64,000 bases of DNA from Halictus rubicundus. Taxonomy: Eukaryota > Arthropoda > Insecta > Hymenoptera > Halictidae. Below the pieces are notes generated by a model. It searched no databases. It worked only from the letters and a program-made list of their open reading frames with translations, and had not been told where the DNA came from. The stretch lies in NCBI RefSeq assembly GCF_050948215.1, contig NC_135149.1, positions 8,847,001-8,911,000 of the forward strand. The letters run 5' to 3'. This document shows positions 26,709 through 38,366 of the stretch, one piece after another (within the stretch, counting starts at the first letter, position 1; each line of letters begins with the position of its first letter). The position numbers and the translations under genes are program-made.

Positions 26709-28026
26709 ATGCGTACCAGGGGCCTGCTATTGTTCCTTATCTGCATAGCAGGGAGCAGTATTATCTTCATTGCTTTCAGCAGCCAACGACCCTCCATTCA
26801 GACTCTGGTTACAGAGACTCACAAGCAACTACGCAACTTCCAAGTAAGTAATCAATGCTCCAATAATACCAAATTATTCTAGTGACTTTTATAACAATGT
26901 CTATGTTCTATTTTTTCAGGAAAATCTGAAAGATGTTGAGGAGAAACGCTTGGTAACAGACTCCAAGTATCTTGCGATGCTTGGTTTAGATGGACAAACG
27001 AGCACAACACCGTATAGTCTTAAATCACAAAATGTGACTGTTATCTCTCTCATAAGACCAGGAAACGAGCAGCACATTTACGGCTTTGTTAGAAATGTCA
27101 GTCACTTTTTGCCAAATAATAGTATTGTCATTTATAGCGTTGGATTAAATGATGATTCTTTGCAAAACATTAGAGCAACTTGTAACTCCACGAAGTGTAA
27201 CGTGACTCAATTCGACACAAGCCTGTTTCCTACACATGTCGAAGATGATAGACTGCATGTTTATAGACCTTTAGTTATTCAGGTAACAAATGTGACTTGT
27301 TGAGGTGTCTACGAGCACAACTGTAATTAACACGATCGATAAAAAATAGTGAAATACTCTCTTTATGTATCACAGACAGCTTTAAACACATTAGGAAACA
27401 TATTGTACATGGATTCGAATGTGCGTTTGAATTCATCAGATATTTCAAAGTACCTTTCACCGAAATCTGGGATTTTAACTTGGCCTACGAGGCACGCCAT
27501 TAGCTCCTTGACGCATCCAAAGATGTATGAATATTTTCACGTTTCTGCAGAAAGTTTTTTCTTTCTCCCTTTAATAAGAGCATCACACTTAGTTATTAGG
27601 AATGTTAAAGAAATTAGAGAGAAAGTAATGTTGCCATGGGTTCAGTGCGCCCTAACAAGAGATTGCATTTGTCCCATTGGTATGTATATTGGAAATGAAT
27701 TCATTCAGTTCAGAGAACATAAAATAGACAAATTGATGTAAAAACAATTTATGTATGCTATTATAGGAGCTCAATCGGCAGGCTGTCGATTTAATAAAAA
27801 ACCACAATACCGGTACTCTGGTTGCCACGCATATGACACTTCTGCACTGAATATCGTGCTCGGAATGCACTTTAATTTCGACGACACGTATTACGTCCAT
27901 CAGGAGCGGGAAACATATTTCAATAAGGTTCAACCCGATGAAATCACAGAGGAGTATTTGATGACCGCCAGACAGAACAATGCAACTGAATCGAACTTAA
28001 AAAACTTCATATCAACTGAACGCTAA
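26709..28026 (+). CDS. Type II membrane glycosyltransferase-like protein (DUF1647-like)
   Basis: Four exons (26709-26843, 26920-27282, 27376-27679, 27767-28026) join in phase to 353 residues. The start at 26709 gives a short basic tail and a signal anchor (GLLLFLICIAGSSIIFIAF) typical of Golgi type II enzymes. The two upstream ATGs are out of frame. The lumenal part has several N-glycosylation sites (NVT, NVS, NST, NSS). It has a Rossmann-like start (NVTVISLIRPG), a glycosyltransferase-like NILYMDSNVRL block with an acidic residue where GT-A enzymes bind donor sugar, and conserved cysteines (WVQCALTRDCICPIG, SAGCRF). I recognise the general pattern of the DUF1647 family found in nematodes and arthropods. 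The enzyme activity is not established from sequence. No lesion was seen. Confidence 0.8.
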
Positions 28027-28127
28027 TTCCTGTACGATCTCAATTCATTTTGGGTCGAGAATTAAGTGATACGTCGAACAAGCACAAGTTAATATAAGGT
28101 TATATAATAAGTTAAAAGAAAAAAACA

Positions 28128-28133
28128 AATAAA
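28128..28133 (+). terminator. Poly(A) signal AATAAA
   Basis: AATAAA lies about 100 bases after the stop codon of the glycosyltransferase-like gene, in AT-rich 3' UTR, at a plausible distance and on the correct strand. Confidence 0.55.
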
Positions 28134-28385
28134 GACTTAAGCTTAAATAAACTATCAGTATTTACTACCTGTAGGAAATAAAAACATTTTTCTCTCATAC
28201 GGTGTTTCATAGATTAGAACGTACATCATTATTACAAGCTTCATTTACTGTGCTCTAACTAGTTGGACATTGCTCATTCATTAAATATAGTACTGTTTTG
28301 AAACGTTCGAATTGCAAATCATTTTCTAGCTCGGTACTATTATATTTTAATATTTCATTTTTAATTTATACGATGTTTTTCAATA

Positions 28386-28648
28386 CAGGGCCCGCTCTAG
28401 GGGGGGGACAACCCGGGCATTTGCCCGGGGCGCCAAAATTTAGGGGCGCCATTCTGGCTTTGGCTGTAAGTGTGAGAAAAATATTGATGTTTTAAATATT
28501 CAATTAATAGAAAATTTCAGACTACCCTTGCCAGACAATTTTGCTAAAAAAAAAAAGGTCATTTTGTTCAGCGCGGTGCTTAGTGCTTAAAAAGGGGCGG
28601 CAATTTGTTTTTTTGCCCGGGGCGTCGTAACCGCTAGAGCGGGCCCTG
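28386..28648. mobile_element. hAT-like MITE, 263 bp
   Basis: Inverted termini are cagggcccgctctag and ctagagcgggccctg. The sequence ttcaata occurs immediately on both sides (28379-28385 and 28649-28655), which fits a 7-8 bp target duplication of hAT type. The interior is unusually GC-rich near the ends (gcccggggcg). No coding capacity. Confidence 0.75.
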
Positions 28649-28655
28649 TTCAATA

Positions 28656-29432
28656 TTCCTGCCATCCATTCTGATTATAAAAAATTGGTAACATTCGTTT
28701 TATTAATATTATTGTTGGTATATTCTTTTGTATGTCTTCTAAGTTCTTACTAAGAATTATAATTTTGAGTGCTGTCGAGATTTAAAAAGAATTATCCCAA
28801 CGAAGAGTCTACCTTGTGGAAATTTTTTAAATAATTATAAGCGGTGCTATAATTTTTTATAGGCTACATGGGTGACCTAAAAAAAGAGAGAGTTCGAACT
28901 GAGTACATTTTTATAATGTTCGAACGCTACAAACGCAAAACCAGCCGCGTTCGAAATATCGAACATCGTCGAGCGTGATCTATTTTCGTTGCGAAAATTG
29001 TCCATGGCGAATCAACTAAACCACTGTCGAATCTTGGTTGTGTAGCGTGACCAGAAGTCGCTTAACGGAGGGTGTTCCTTCCGGCTGAAGGCGACACCCT
29101 CGAAAATATCAAAATCTGCCCGCGGATCGTGCGGCGAAACAGCTCCGTAGTAACATTGAGCGAGTAACTCACTAAATCGCAAAGCGAAACCAATTAAACG
29201 TCGCCGTTTAAGAGGGGATTCGTCATTGTTTGTGAGCGAAAAGTGCAACATCGCGTGGATGATGGACGAATGCGCATCCACGAGTTCTATCCGAACTCTT
29301 CGGAGCTAACTGGAGAACGCGATCCGCAAGCCAACGATATGTGACGTGCCCCTAGAAAAATTCGACACACTTTTGTCTGATTATCAATCCACATCGTATA
29401 TTACTGGCTCAAGGTTAACAGCACTTGACACG
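28656..29432. other. Upstream and leader of the CCDC34-like gene
   Basis: Base composition shifts toward GC from about 28900 on. The frame of the first coding exon stays open upstream of the chosen ATG to about 29346 but has no ATG there. A compact hairpin at 29069-29100 (agggtgt/acaccct stem) lies in the presumed leader. No promoter motif was assigned. Confidence 0.35.
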
Positions 29433-32055
29433 ATGGTTGACAGCGACGCTGACAGATGGTACGATTGGAAACGGGATAACTTTAATCAAATGCTGAACGG
29501 AGGGGACGTTAATGCCTCGAGTGACGTGCGTCTAGCTACATCCGAACGTTCGAATACGTTGACTTTCAACGACAGTCAAAAAGACATCAACAACGGTCTG
29601 ATCCCTTCGAGCTCTCGATCCGGTGCGGAAGTTCGATTCATTAATCCAGCGATTTACGCCGAGACCTTGAACAACGAAGACGAGGAACGCGAGATTGAGA
29701 TTCGCGTGAAGGTCAGCTCCAAAGATTATGGGGCCACGACGGAAGGTAATTGCGGCGATTCTTCGGAAATGAGCGACATAATGTCCACGTTGTCTATCAA
29801 GAATGATTTAGCGACCTCGTTCGAAGACCACGTCGGCGACCAAATTTCAGCCCAGGACACGTACCGTTGTTACTCGTTAAATTCGCCGGTTGCCTCTCTG
29901 GAGAACGGCCCGTTGCGATCAAAGTCTGTCGTCTCGTGCAGACCCTCCAACAGGGTTGAAAGAAGGTGCAGGATTGTTGGCAGAGCGGACGGGAATGATG
30001 AACTTTGCTCCGCTAGATTTCTCGACCCGGAAGTGCAGAGGTACTCAGTGAATTTTTGAGTATTTTTAAATTAATCCGATCACCTGATCATTTATGTGGA
30101 TCGTATAAAGCTCGAATCAGTTTCGCGCACTGTACGTCACTATAGTGGCTTCTGTGGAAAGCATCAGTTTGAACAGTAACGCCACTATAGCGGCTTTTGT
30201 GTCATCCGCGGCCAGGCGTCCGTCCCTGGGAGACAGAGCTGCGGACGAGCGCGCTGTGCTTAAGAGATTAACTGGATTGATCTTTTATCATTTAATATCA
30301 GCCTCTTTGGCGGCTTTTAAGAGAGTATAGCAGTTTTGGGTAGCTAAGTAGATAGTTGGCTAAGTTAGATACTTTTAGCCACACTTCTAGCTTAACTAGC
30401 TAGCTAGGCAGCTAAAACCAGCGGTTTCTTCTCATTGTTAGTAGAATTGCTTCAATGATTAAAAAAAAATACTAGGACATTAATTAAATGCCATTAGATA
30501 CCTCAAACAGATTTTAAGGTCTGGTTCGTATGGATCTAACTCAGACGTTGACTTGGGCGTAGATCACTTGTCAACACATTCAAATCTTTCATTAATTGCA
30601 ACAATTTCCTTCGTGAAATATTAAAACGATTTAGCAGAAGAAGGTCATGGTTTCTCTGTATATTATGTTATCTACTGTGTCTTTATACAAGAAAGTATAT
30701 AAAATTAATCCAACTATCTTTAAGTAATTTTTCGTCATTCGAACCCTGACACATAGGTTCACTCTGAACGGACATCGAGTCGTGCGAGTTTCCACAGCCT
30801 CGTTGTCCAGCATCAGTATCTCGGAGGCAAGGTCGACGAACGATGATCCCCTGAAAAAGATTCCCTATAGTGAATGGATGCGGAGGAAGCAGCAGACGGC
30901 GCGTCAAAAGAAAGAAGAAGAGGAGCAAGTCGAGAGGAGAAAGCAAATGGAGATAGATCAGCTAGCTCGCGAGAAGGAAGAAAGAGAATCTCGTGAACGC
31001 GAGAATTTTCTGAGGTGGACCGAGAGGAAGAGGAAAGAAGAAGAGAGGAAGAAACAGAAGGTAGCAAAGGAGATGGACATGCAGAAGAAATTGAAGGAGT
31101 TCGAAGATAAAAGCGTTGTGATGAAGACTCTGTGTCTTCGGCAATGGGAGCATAAGAAGAAGGAAGAGGAAAAAGGTATAGAAGCCAATATAGCATTGTT
31201 TTGGTTAAATTTATGTGTTCGATGTTCGCATAGCTCGTCAGAAGAGAGAGGCGATGAAACAGAAGCAGATTGATGAGGAAAAGAAGAAGAGACTAGAGGA
31301 GAGCACAAAGGCTTATGAAATATGGCGGAAGAACGCGCGGAACAAGCCTAAACCAGCTACGCAGGGACTTTTGCGTTAGTTTCTCTGCTTCACTTTCTAT
31401 TCTGACCTTCTACTATCGATGGCTACTATGTCATGACTCAAATCGATTATGATCGTTGCTTATATTTTTTTATTAAATCAGCTATGTTCTTCCAGTGGGA
31501 CTTCAAGGTAACCGATCGTTGAGAGGATTTTAATTTCAACTTAGCTTCTACCTTTTAAACATCAGTAAAGTATTAGGGATCATGGTTGATCAGGATTCCA
31601 ATGGCTCGCTGAAGCTTAAGCGGTCTTCCTAGTTAGAAATGGTCCACATTCCATTTTACAGTTTCTTCTTTCATAGTCTAATATTTTAAGAATACATTCT
31701 CAAGTATTAAAACGTTTCCAATTTTTTTTCCCTGCTAACCATCTGCTAACCAGTGCTAATAATATTTTTAAAAATTTGTATGACACATGTATTGCATTCG
31801 CAGAGCTTTCCTCTGGTAAACATTCGAATACTTTCGCGAGTGAGTGCATATAGATTCGGTCTGAAAGAAAATTTAGAAAATGATTTTAACCAAGCAGCTC
31901 ATCAGAAGGCGAAGCCATCGTACGTGAACCCAACGCCTTGGCAGGGAATCATCGACGACCCTGAAGAGGACGATGCGGGTACATCGAACGGCAGAAGAAC
32001 TCACAACCAGCCGGCAAAGATGAACAGTAAAAAGAGTACGACGTATTATCAATGA
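29433..32055 (+). CDS. CCDC34: CCDC34-like coiled-coil protein
   Basis: CCDC34 proteins are needed for sperm flagellum assembly in mammals; the role in insects is inferred. Coding exons 29433-30040, 30757-31175, 31234-31374 and a last exon at about 31877-32055 join in phase to 448 residues. The N-terminal half is acidic and low in recognisable motifs. From about residue 230 the protein has YSEWMRRKQQTARQKK, then a Lys/Glu-rich coiled coil with NFLRWTERKRKEEE, AYEIWRKNARNKPKP and finally PSYVNPTPWQG. These match the W-rich repeated helical layout and the NP.PW tail of CCDC34. The start is the first ATG in the open frame; an upstream coding exon is possible. The last intron is ambiguous: a 36-nt micro-exon near 31801-31837 with good splice signals could be included. 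Confidence 0.7.
30041..30756. other. Intron of the CCDC34-like gene
   Basis: A 716-bp intron in phase 2. It contains two related cactatag-ggctt motifs at about 30140 and 30182, but no exon or full transposon was recognised. Confidence 0.4.
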
Positions 32056-32692
32056 TGCGCGGACGTCAAGAGAAGAGAAACGAGAATTCGAGGACTCGAA
32101 GACCAGTCACGTTTGTCCGATCGATCGATGCCGGAGCAAGGTAGAATCCCGGAAAAAGTGGCGGAACTTTCGCGAAAGATTCCGTTTTCGGATTGCAGAC
32201 TCGTGGCTGTGTCTTAGGGGTCGGAACGATCCTTGTCACGGGTTGCGTCACTAGAATAATGTTCAGCCTCTCTGACTGTAGTAGATGTCCTGATAAATAA
32301 CCTTATTTCGTAGCAGATATACTTTGTACGCTTTACAACCTTCGCCTCAATCTCCTTTTTTCTCTTTCGCCGTGAATCAACGAGCGCTCAATGTACAAAG
32401 ATAATGATCGAGGATCTACGATCGTTACCGCAGACGTGTTAAGAAACTAGAAAGGCAAGAATAGCAAACGTGAAGCTGACTCTATTCGAAGAAACGAGTG
32501 CACGCAAGGAACTAGTACCCTTTTCTTCTTTTTTTTTTCTTGTTTATTTATTATTTCTATATCGCTAACACTGTATTATATATATATACATTATGCGACG
32601 TGGGTACGTTATACAAAACCATCGTCTTTTTATTTTACGTCATTTTTTTTTCTTCGTTTTTACATGGGATTGCGGAGAGTAGTATCTAACCG

Positions 32693-32760
32693 TTTATTTG
32701 TATACCAGACGTATTTTGAGAAACGAAGTCCGATGATATAGTCATAATACAGAGAATAAA
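32693..32760. terminator. Facing poly(A) signals of two convergent genes
   Basis: The plus-strand AATAAA at 32755-32760 follows the CCDC34-like gene, and the minus-strand signal (tttatt at 32693-32698) follows the Dpy-30/ankyrin coding region. If both are used, the two 3' UTRs overlap by at least the distance between them. Confidence 0.45.
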
Positions 32761-32904
32761 GTGGCACATTGTCGTATTGCGTTCGAATTCTATGCGTCTC
32801 CCTGTTTCTCAATGTATGTCGATCTAGACAATATTCGTTCGATCGGGACCTGTATGTTTAAACGATATGACCGACAAGCGAGTCAGCATTGTTTCGGTCG
32901 CGTT

Positions 32905-35900
32905 CTACTTGACCAAACTTTCCTCCTCTTCTTGAAGCCTTTCGATTTCGGACTTGTTCATGAAGTAGTAGGAAGGTTGCCGCGATTTCTGAAACGTAAA
33001 TTATAGTGGTTATTTAAAGAATTGTTTCGTAGGATTAAAAAACAGATGAAATTAGCTACCAGATCTTTGACGATGCGTTTTGCACCCGCCTTGGTCAGAA
33101 TGTTGCTCAACTGCTCGACCGTTTCCAGGCCCATCGCGTAATGCAAGGCTGTTCTCTCCAACTGAAATGCGGAGAATTTTTTCTTGAAAATGCACTGAGT
33201 TTATAATAAACGATAGTCAATATTTTTTTATAAAACGTGTGATCTTTATTGACTTGCTGCTTTTCACTGGTACTTGGTATCGCTAGATAAGGATTTCTGT
33301 GAACTGGTTGCGATAAAATGTTACCTGCGAAGTCTAATCGAAAATGCATTGCAGGTGCACGATTCCCTGATTTCTGTGAAAGGCAATCATTGCATCACGA
33401 ACCACCGCACAATGCGGACAAATGGCCTATTTTTGGGCACTTCTCTAAATTTGGTTATTAACTCTTCACAGAAAATGAAATTTACCAATATAATTAATAA
33501 ATTTAACAAGAAATTAACAATTTTTATAACAAAAATTTATTTTTAAAAACTAACATTTAAATCGAAATTAATAATAAATTAACCATATGTAAAATGAATA
33601 ATAAGAAATTTAAACAAATTATAATAGTAATAAACAAAATTAACACACTTAACAAATTGCTATTCGTTATCCGACTCATTCTCAGTACTTTGAATGTGAT
33701 CCCCATTCACGTTCTTCCAAACAATCTCGACCTGTCCTTACATTCTTATTACTTTTCCAATAGGTATAAAACATATGTAAGAAACAAATTAAGAATACAT
33801 AAAAATGATTGATAAATAATTATTGCAAAATTGTATTATACATAAAAATGATTATTGTATGATTTTTAATAACAAATTCCATTCTAATACGAATTTTTTA
33901 CAAAAGAAATGTATTTCATATTGTGATACACACGAATATTGAATTTTTCTAGTAAATTCCGCACTGTGACCGTGGCGGACAAATGACAAAATTTTGAACA
34001 AAACTCCAAATTTGTTTCCGAATGTATATGTATTGTTAATTATTCACAGAAAATGAAATTTAACAATACAACTAATAAATTTAAAAAAATTAACAATATT
34101 TATGCATAAAAATTATTGTTAAATGATTAATAATATCAATTTCGTGTAGTGAGATATGCCCCGCTTGTCCGCACTTTGCACCGTGAACCTCGTTTCCAAT
34201 AACGAATAATTTTGTTACAGTGCTTTTGCTTTCATTTGAATATGTTCATTAACTATTCAATATTTAATATTTTTGTTTATACATCCATTAATGTTTTCGT
34301 GTTTTTTACTTCATAGTACTTTTTCGTGTCATTACTACTTTTGTCGTTTTGTGTGTGTGTGTGTGCGTGTGTGTGTGTGCCTATGTGCGTGCGGGTGTGT
34401 GCGTGTGTGCTAATGGTTAATGTGAAAAGTTTGCTGAATGCGACTGGGTGCAAAGAAAAGAAAAAGATTTCGATTCGGGATGAAGTTTTTTAATAGTACC
34501 GTAAGTATTTATTTTATTATAACTGTTTTTGTGAGTGTTTTTACGGTTCATGATGAAGGTATTTGTTCAGTTAGCATGGAGATGAAGACAGTATGAAACT
34601 AGTAGTAAAGGAATAATAATAATGGAATTCTTAAATAACAATAATAAAGAATAATAATTCTTTTATAATATGGAGGATTTATAACAATTTATAAAATCTA
34701 TGATACTTACGTTGTCTCCGATTCGTAGAGTTTCTGGATAAGTTTTGGCAATGAATTCGACTAGTTCCTCGTTTTCGCGAAGAACAGCAATATGAAGGGC
34801 GCATCTGCTCATTGGATTCTTCCCCATTGCTAAAAGTTTTCCACCCCCATTATTTCTATGCAGTAATTCCCTTACTCTTTCAATATTGCCTGTTCGAATT
34901 TCGTGGTGCACTTCTTCGCGTTGTGTCTAAAAACAACATATTGTACAACTCGTTTGATTGAGAACACTGATTTCAATACTTGCTAAAATATACTCATTCG
35001 TAGAATCAGTAACCATTATATAATGCTTTTATTGAAGCGTTTTCATCTTACCACGTAATTTGGTATGGACTGCAGAAATTGCACTGTTGCATCTCGTCCT
35101 CGTTCAGCTGCAATGTCCACTATATTCACACCTCCGTCTTCAACATCCAAAATATGATCGTATCCTTCCAATAAAAGCTCCACCAACTTCTCCGTTTCGC
35201 CTACAAATTGCAATATTAACAAAAACATAAAAATTAACGTTGTTGCGAAAAATTGATTAAAGCAAAATCTTCATCTGTGAATCATAATTTTGTAAAAAGT
35301 ACCGAACAGGGTAGGAACGGGGTTGTCAGTAGGTAGGGTAAGGGACCCAATTACTGTGCGGGTACGAATTACTGTGCCTATATTAATTACATTTATTTTT
35401 AAAGCATAACGAATATGAAAAAAGTGATATATAACATATTAACTAATTTTAATGAAAAAAAATGTAATATCTCTTCTTTAATATTCATTATGCTTTAAAA
35501 ATAAGTATAATTCATATAGGCACAGCAATTGGTACCCCCACGGTAATTAAGTCCCTTACCCTAGTGTTAATAAATTTTTAATTTCTCACCTCTCGCTGCC
35601 AAAAAAGCCACATAACGGTCAATTTCGTCAACATTCTCTCGAATATTTGCCAATTCAGCAACGTCCCTAGCGGTTCTGTACAGTTCGTCTCTGAATCCGA
35701 TATTAACTTGGCTTTCCTGAAGAAGATGGAACAAACCATCCTTTGAATAAGAACGAATGGCCGCGAAATGAATTACGCTTTGTCCGTGTTCGTCCTGGAA
35801 AGAGAAAACGATTCTCAAAAACAATTCTTTTAATTCAATGTTTCTTTTGATAATGATCAAAGTACTCTGTTAGGGTTGCTAAAAGCTGATTCTGGCACAT

Positions 35901-36888
35901 CGGAACCTGGACTCTGTGGATAACCAGCATCGTCATCCGGATTCTCATTTTCTCCATCGTCTACGTGCCCTTCCTCGCGATCGGGGATGATTAAAACGTT
36001 AGGCTCCTGCATAATTTTTCAGACAAAATTGATTAAAATTGTGTGATAAATGGTCACTAAACTATAGACCTTTATACAAAACGACCAAGTCAATTGCAAG
36101 AAACATGTATTCCTTTGTTTAATAATTTCTAAATGTCGATAATAACATAACAGTATACTTAAACTCTCCGAATGTATTACAGTAAATTTCCCTTGTAAGT
36201 CAGTGTAAGCTTTGTGCTTGAAAGTCATTGGAACTACCCACACCACCGCGGGGTATACGATATACATATCGAGCTGCGTTGTCCGTTTCTACATGTAACA
36301 TTGTATCCGAGAAAGACATTTTCTCATAGGTTTATGACATAGAGATGGATAGTGACATTTGGGTTTCCAGCGAGCACTGTGTATTTCAAATGCAACGTGC
36401 GTCGAAACCCCAGATTTCGTCTAAATGTCTCTCGTCAGAACCGCGCGACTGACTTATAGCGGGAATTCACTGTAACTAGTTCGATATTTCAATTATTCAT
36501 TTTCATAATAAATGCATAAAATTCCGTCGAATTATCTCATATAAAATATGATGAGCCGTTAAAAACATTTTATACTGCACATTTCTATTATTCGAATAGA
36601 TTAGCATGATTACCTGTTCTTGTGGACTGTCCTTGCTCTTGTTGGCAAAATTGTATAAATACGTCGCTAGATAAGTGACTGGATCTTTCGGCCTCGCATT
36701 CGCAACTTCCGTTAATCCTTTCAGCAACGGATCACCGAGAGCTATTAACATAATCCATAAAAAACATCGTCGTTCTCTCAGTTCATTTAAAAACCTGAAT
36801 TTCAAAATCGAATTTATTTTGTACGTACATGACGCTAAATATCGACCTTCCTCTTCTCTAAATATCGGTATCTCCAGCTGCTGGTCCT
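32905..36888 (-). CDS. Dpy-30 motif and ankyrin-module protein (5' end not found; possibly an isoform of the locus upstream)
   Basis: Eight exons join in phase: 36888-36829, 36741-36614, 36006-35866, 35794-35590, 35200-35052, 34926-34711, 33161-33060 and 32988-32905. They give about 361 residues to the stop. The order is a short acidic start, a Dpy-30 motif (LLKGLTEVANARPKDP then VTYLATYLYNFANKS), an acidic linker, an ankyrin-like segment (DEHGQSVIHFAAI) and one module homologous to the three modules of the upstream gene (SIPNYV, CALHIAVLRENEELVEFIA, ERTALHYAM). Dpy-30 motifs pair as a helical bundle and are common in ciliary proteins. The first exon starts mid-codon with no ATG before it. 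It is in phase with the donor of the exon at 41633-41747, so it may be an alternative 3' end of that gene. An unseen first exon of its own is the other possibility. Confidence 0.8.
34350..34410. repeat. GT microsatellite
   Basis: An interrupted run of gt units with scattered gc and ct changes, in an intron between exons of the ankyrin module near 33 and 34.9 kb. Confidence 0.8.
35334..35563. mobile_element. TA-flanked MITE, family with aattactgtgcc ends, copy 1
   Basis: The complete copy is palindromic. Termini are tagggtaagggacccaatta and an inverse ending cccttaccct. Internal arms carry aattactgtgcctatattaa and its inverse. Other copies are at 37465, 51697, 52580 and 58086. Confidence 0.75.
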
Positions 36889-37464
36889 CTGGAAACAACA
36901 ATCAAATTTATATTAAACTAAATTTATACTGATCTACACAATCAGTAACGACTTGTACATCATACTTCATTAACTTAATTAATATCCACTCAAATTTCGA
37001 TATCAAAGCGTTTTTAGTGATTCTTAGCTGTTGGCACGGAAGCATTCAACAATAAACAAAATCAAACGAACTTAAAACACATGCGGAAGGACGCAGTGGA
37101 AACTTTCCAATTCGGAAAACAGTGTGAATACACATGAATAAATGCTTTGCTTCACTCAGCACAAGATGATACACAATTTGTACGAGCACATATACACACG
37201 CCGATGTGACTTGTTAACAGATCGGTTTTACAAAGGATACACGAGACGTACATTAAACAATTTTTTTTTCCATATTACACGGTATCCTGTAACTGTTAAA
37301 AAATATACACACTCATAACAATAATCTTTTTAATGGAAAGTGGCCATTATTTTCCCCGAGGAACAATTTCTTAAAAAATGGAGAACGTATTCTCCATTTG
37401 TAATAGCAACGATCATAGCTTCTCATACATTCGATTTTGTAACAAAATCAGATTTCTTCTTTTC

Positions 37465-37672
37465 TAGGGCCAGGGATCCAATTACTGTGGGTGTACCAAT
37501 TACTGTGCCTATATTAATTATACTTATAAAAGTATAATGAATATTAAAAAAGAGATATTAAACTTTGTTCATTAAAAGAAGTTAATTTGTTATATATCTA
37601 TTTGTAATATACATTATGCTTTAAAAATAAGTATAATCAATATAGGCACAGTAATTGGGTCCCGTACCCTAT
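37465..37672. mobile_element. Same MITE family, copy 2
   Basis: It carries aattactgtgcctatattaa on the left and its inverse around cacagtaattgggtccc on the right. It lies between the Dpy-30 exons and the pseudokinase exon, so it may fall within the 3' UTR or an intron. Confidence 0.7.
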
Positions 37673-38111
37673 GTTACTGTATTTCTTCTTTCTAATTCGA
37701 ATTGTAATTCTTACATTTTTGTAGATAATATTCATCAGTTACAGAACACCCCGTACACGTGGAAGGATGTACAGAAAATAGTAATCGTAATAGTAAGATT
37801 TGGTACATGGAGTTGGAAAGACATGTGCTACGCTATCTCTTTTTCTGTGAACATCGAACTCGTGCGTGACACATAAAGAAGCTCTGATAGGAACTCTCTG
37901 CCGAAGCTTAGCGACAGTGGAACAATCAATTTGAAACGGACTCTGTCCCCGGATGCGTACATACAATCAATTCACGTAAGCGGTATATGGTGTCGTTGAC
38001 GAATTGCTCGTAGGCCAATGATGCTCGATTTTTACTAACCTAATTAATACTCCGGCGTTCCACTCAGACGTTATAATTCGGATTCGACTACATCGTGACT
38101 CGATGCACGAG

Positions 38112-38115
38112 AAAT

Positions 38116-38146
<31 letters not shown>

Positions 38147-38150
38147 GTAA
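38112..38150. repeat. GA microsatellite
   Basis: A run of ga dinucleotides with one interruption, located downstream of the stop codon of the pseudokinase exon. Confidence 0.8.
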
Positions 38151-38366
38151 CGTTCACGCACATCTTTCCAACGCCTCCTCCCCCCAATCATGTTTTGGCT
38201 ATGATCTAAGTCAATTGGCAGTCAAACGTATGTATATTGGCTCAAGAATGATCACAGAAGGTTTCCTCGTGTAAGCGTATTATACCAATATCAAAAAAGA
38301 AAATATATTAAAAACGTTCGTTCCCCCCTCCCCCCGCCCCCTTCTCGATGATCATTGATAATCCAG

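Noticed and set aside
30813..31308. Minus-strand Ser/Leu-rich open frames
   Set aside because: They are shadows of the Lys/Glu-rich coiled-coil exons of the CCDC34-like gene, which have matching splice sites and phase.
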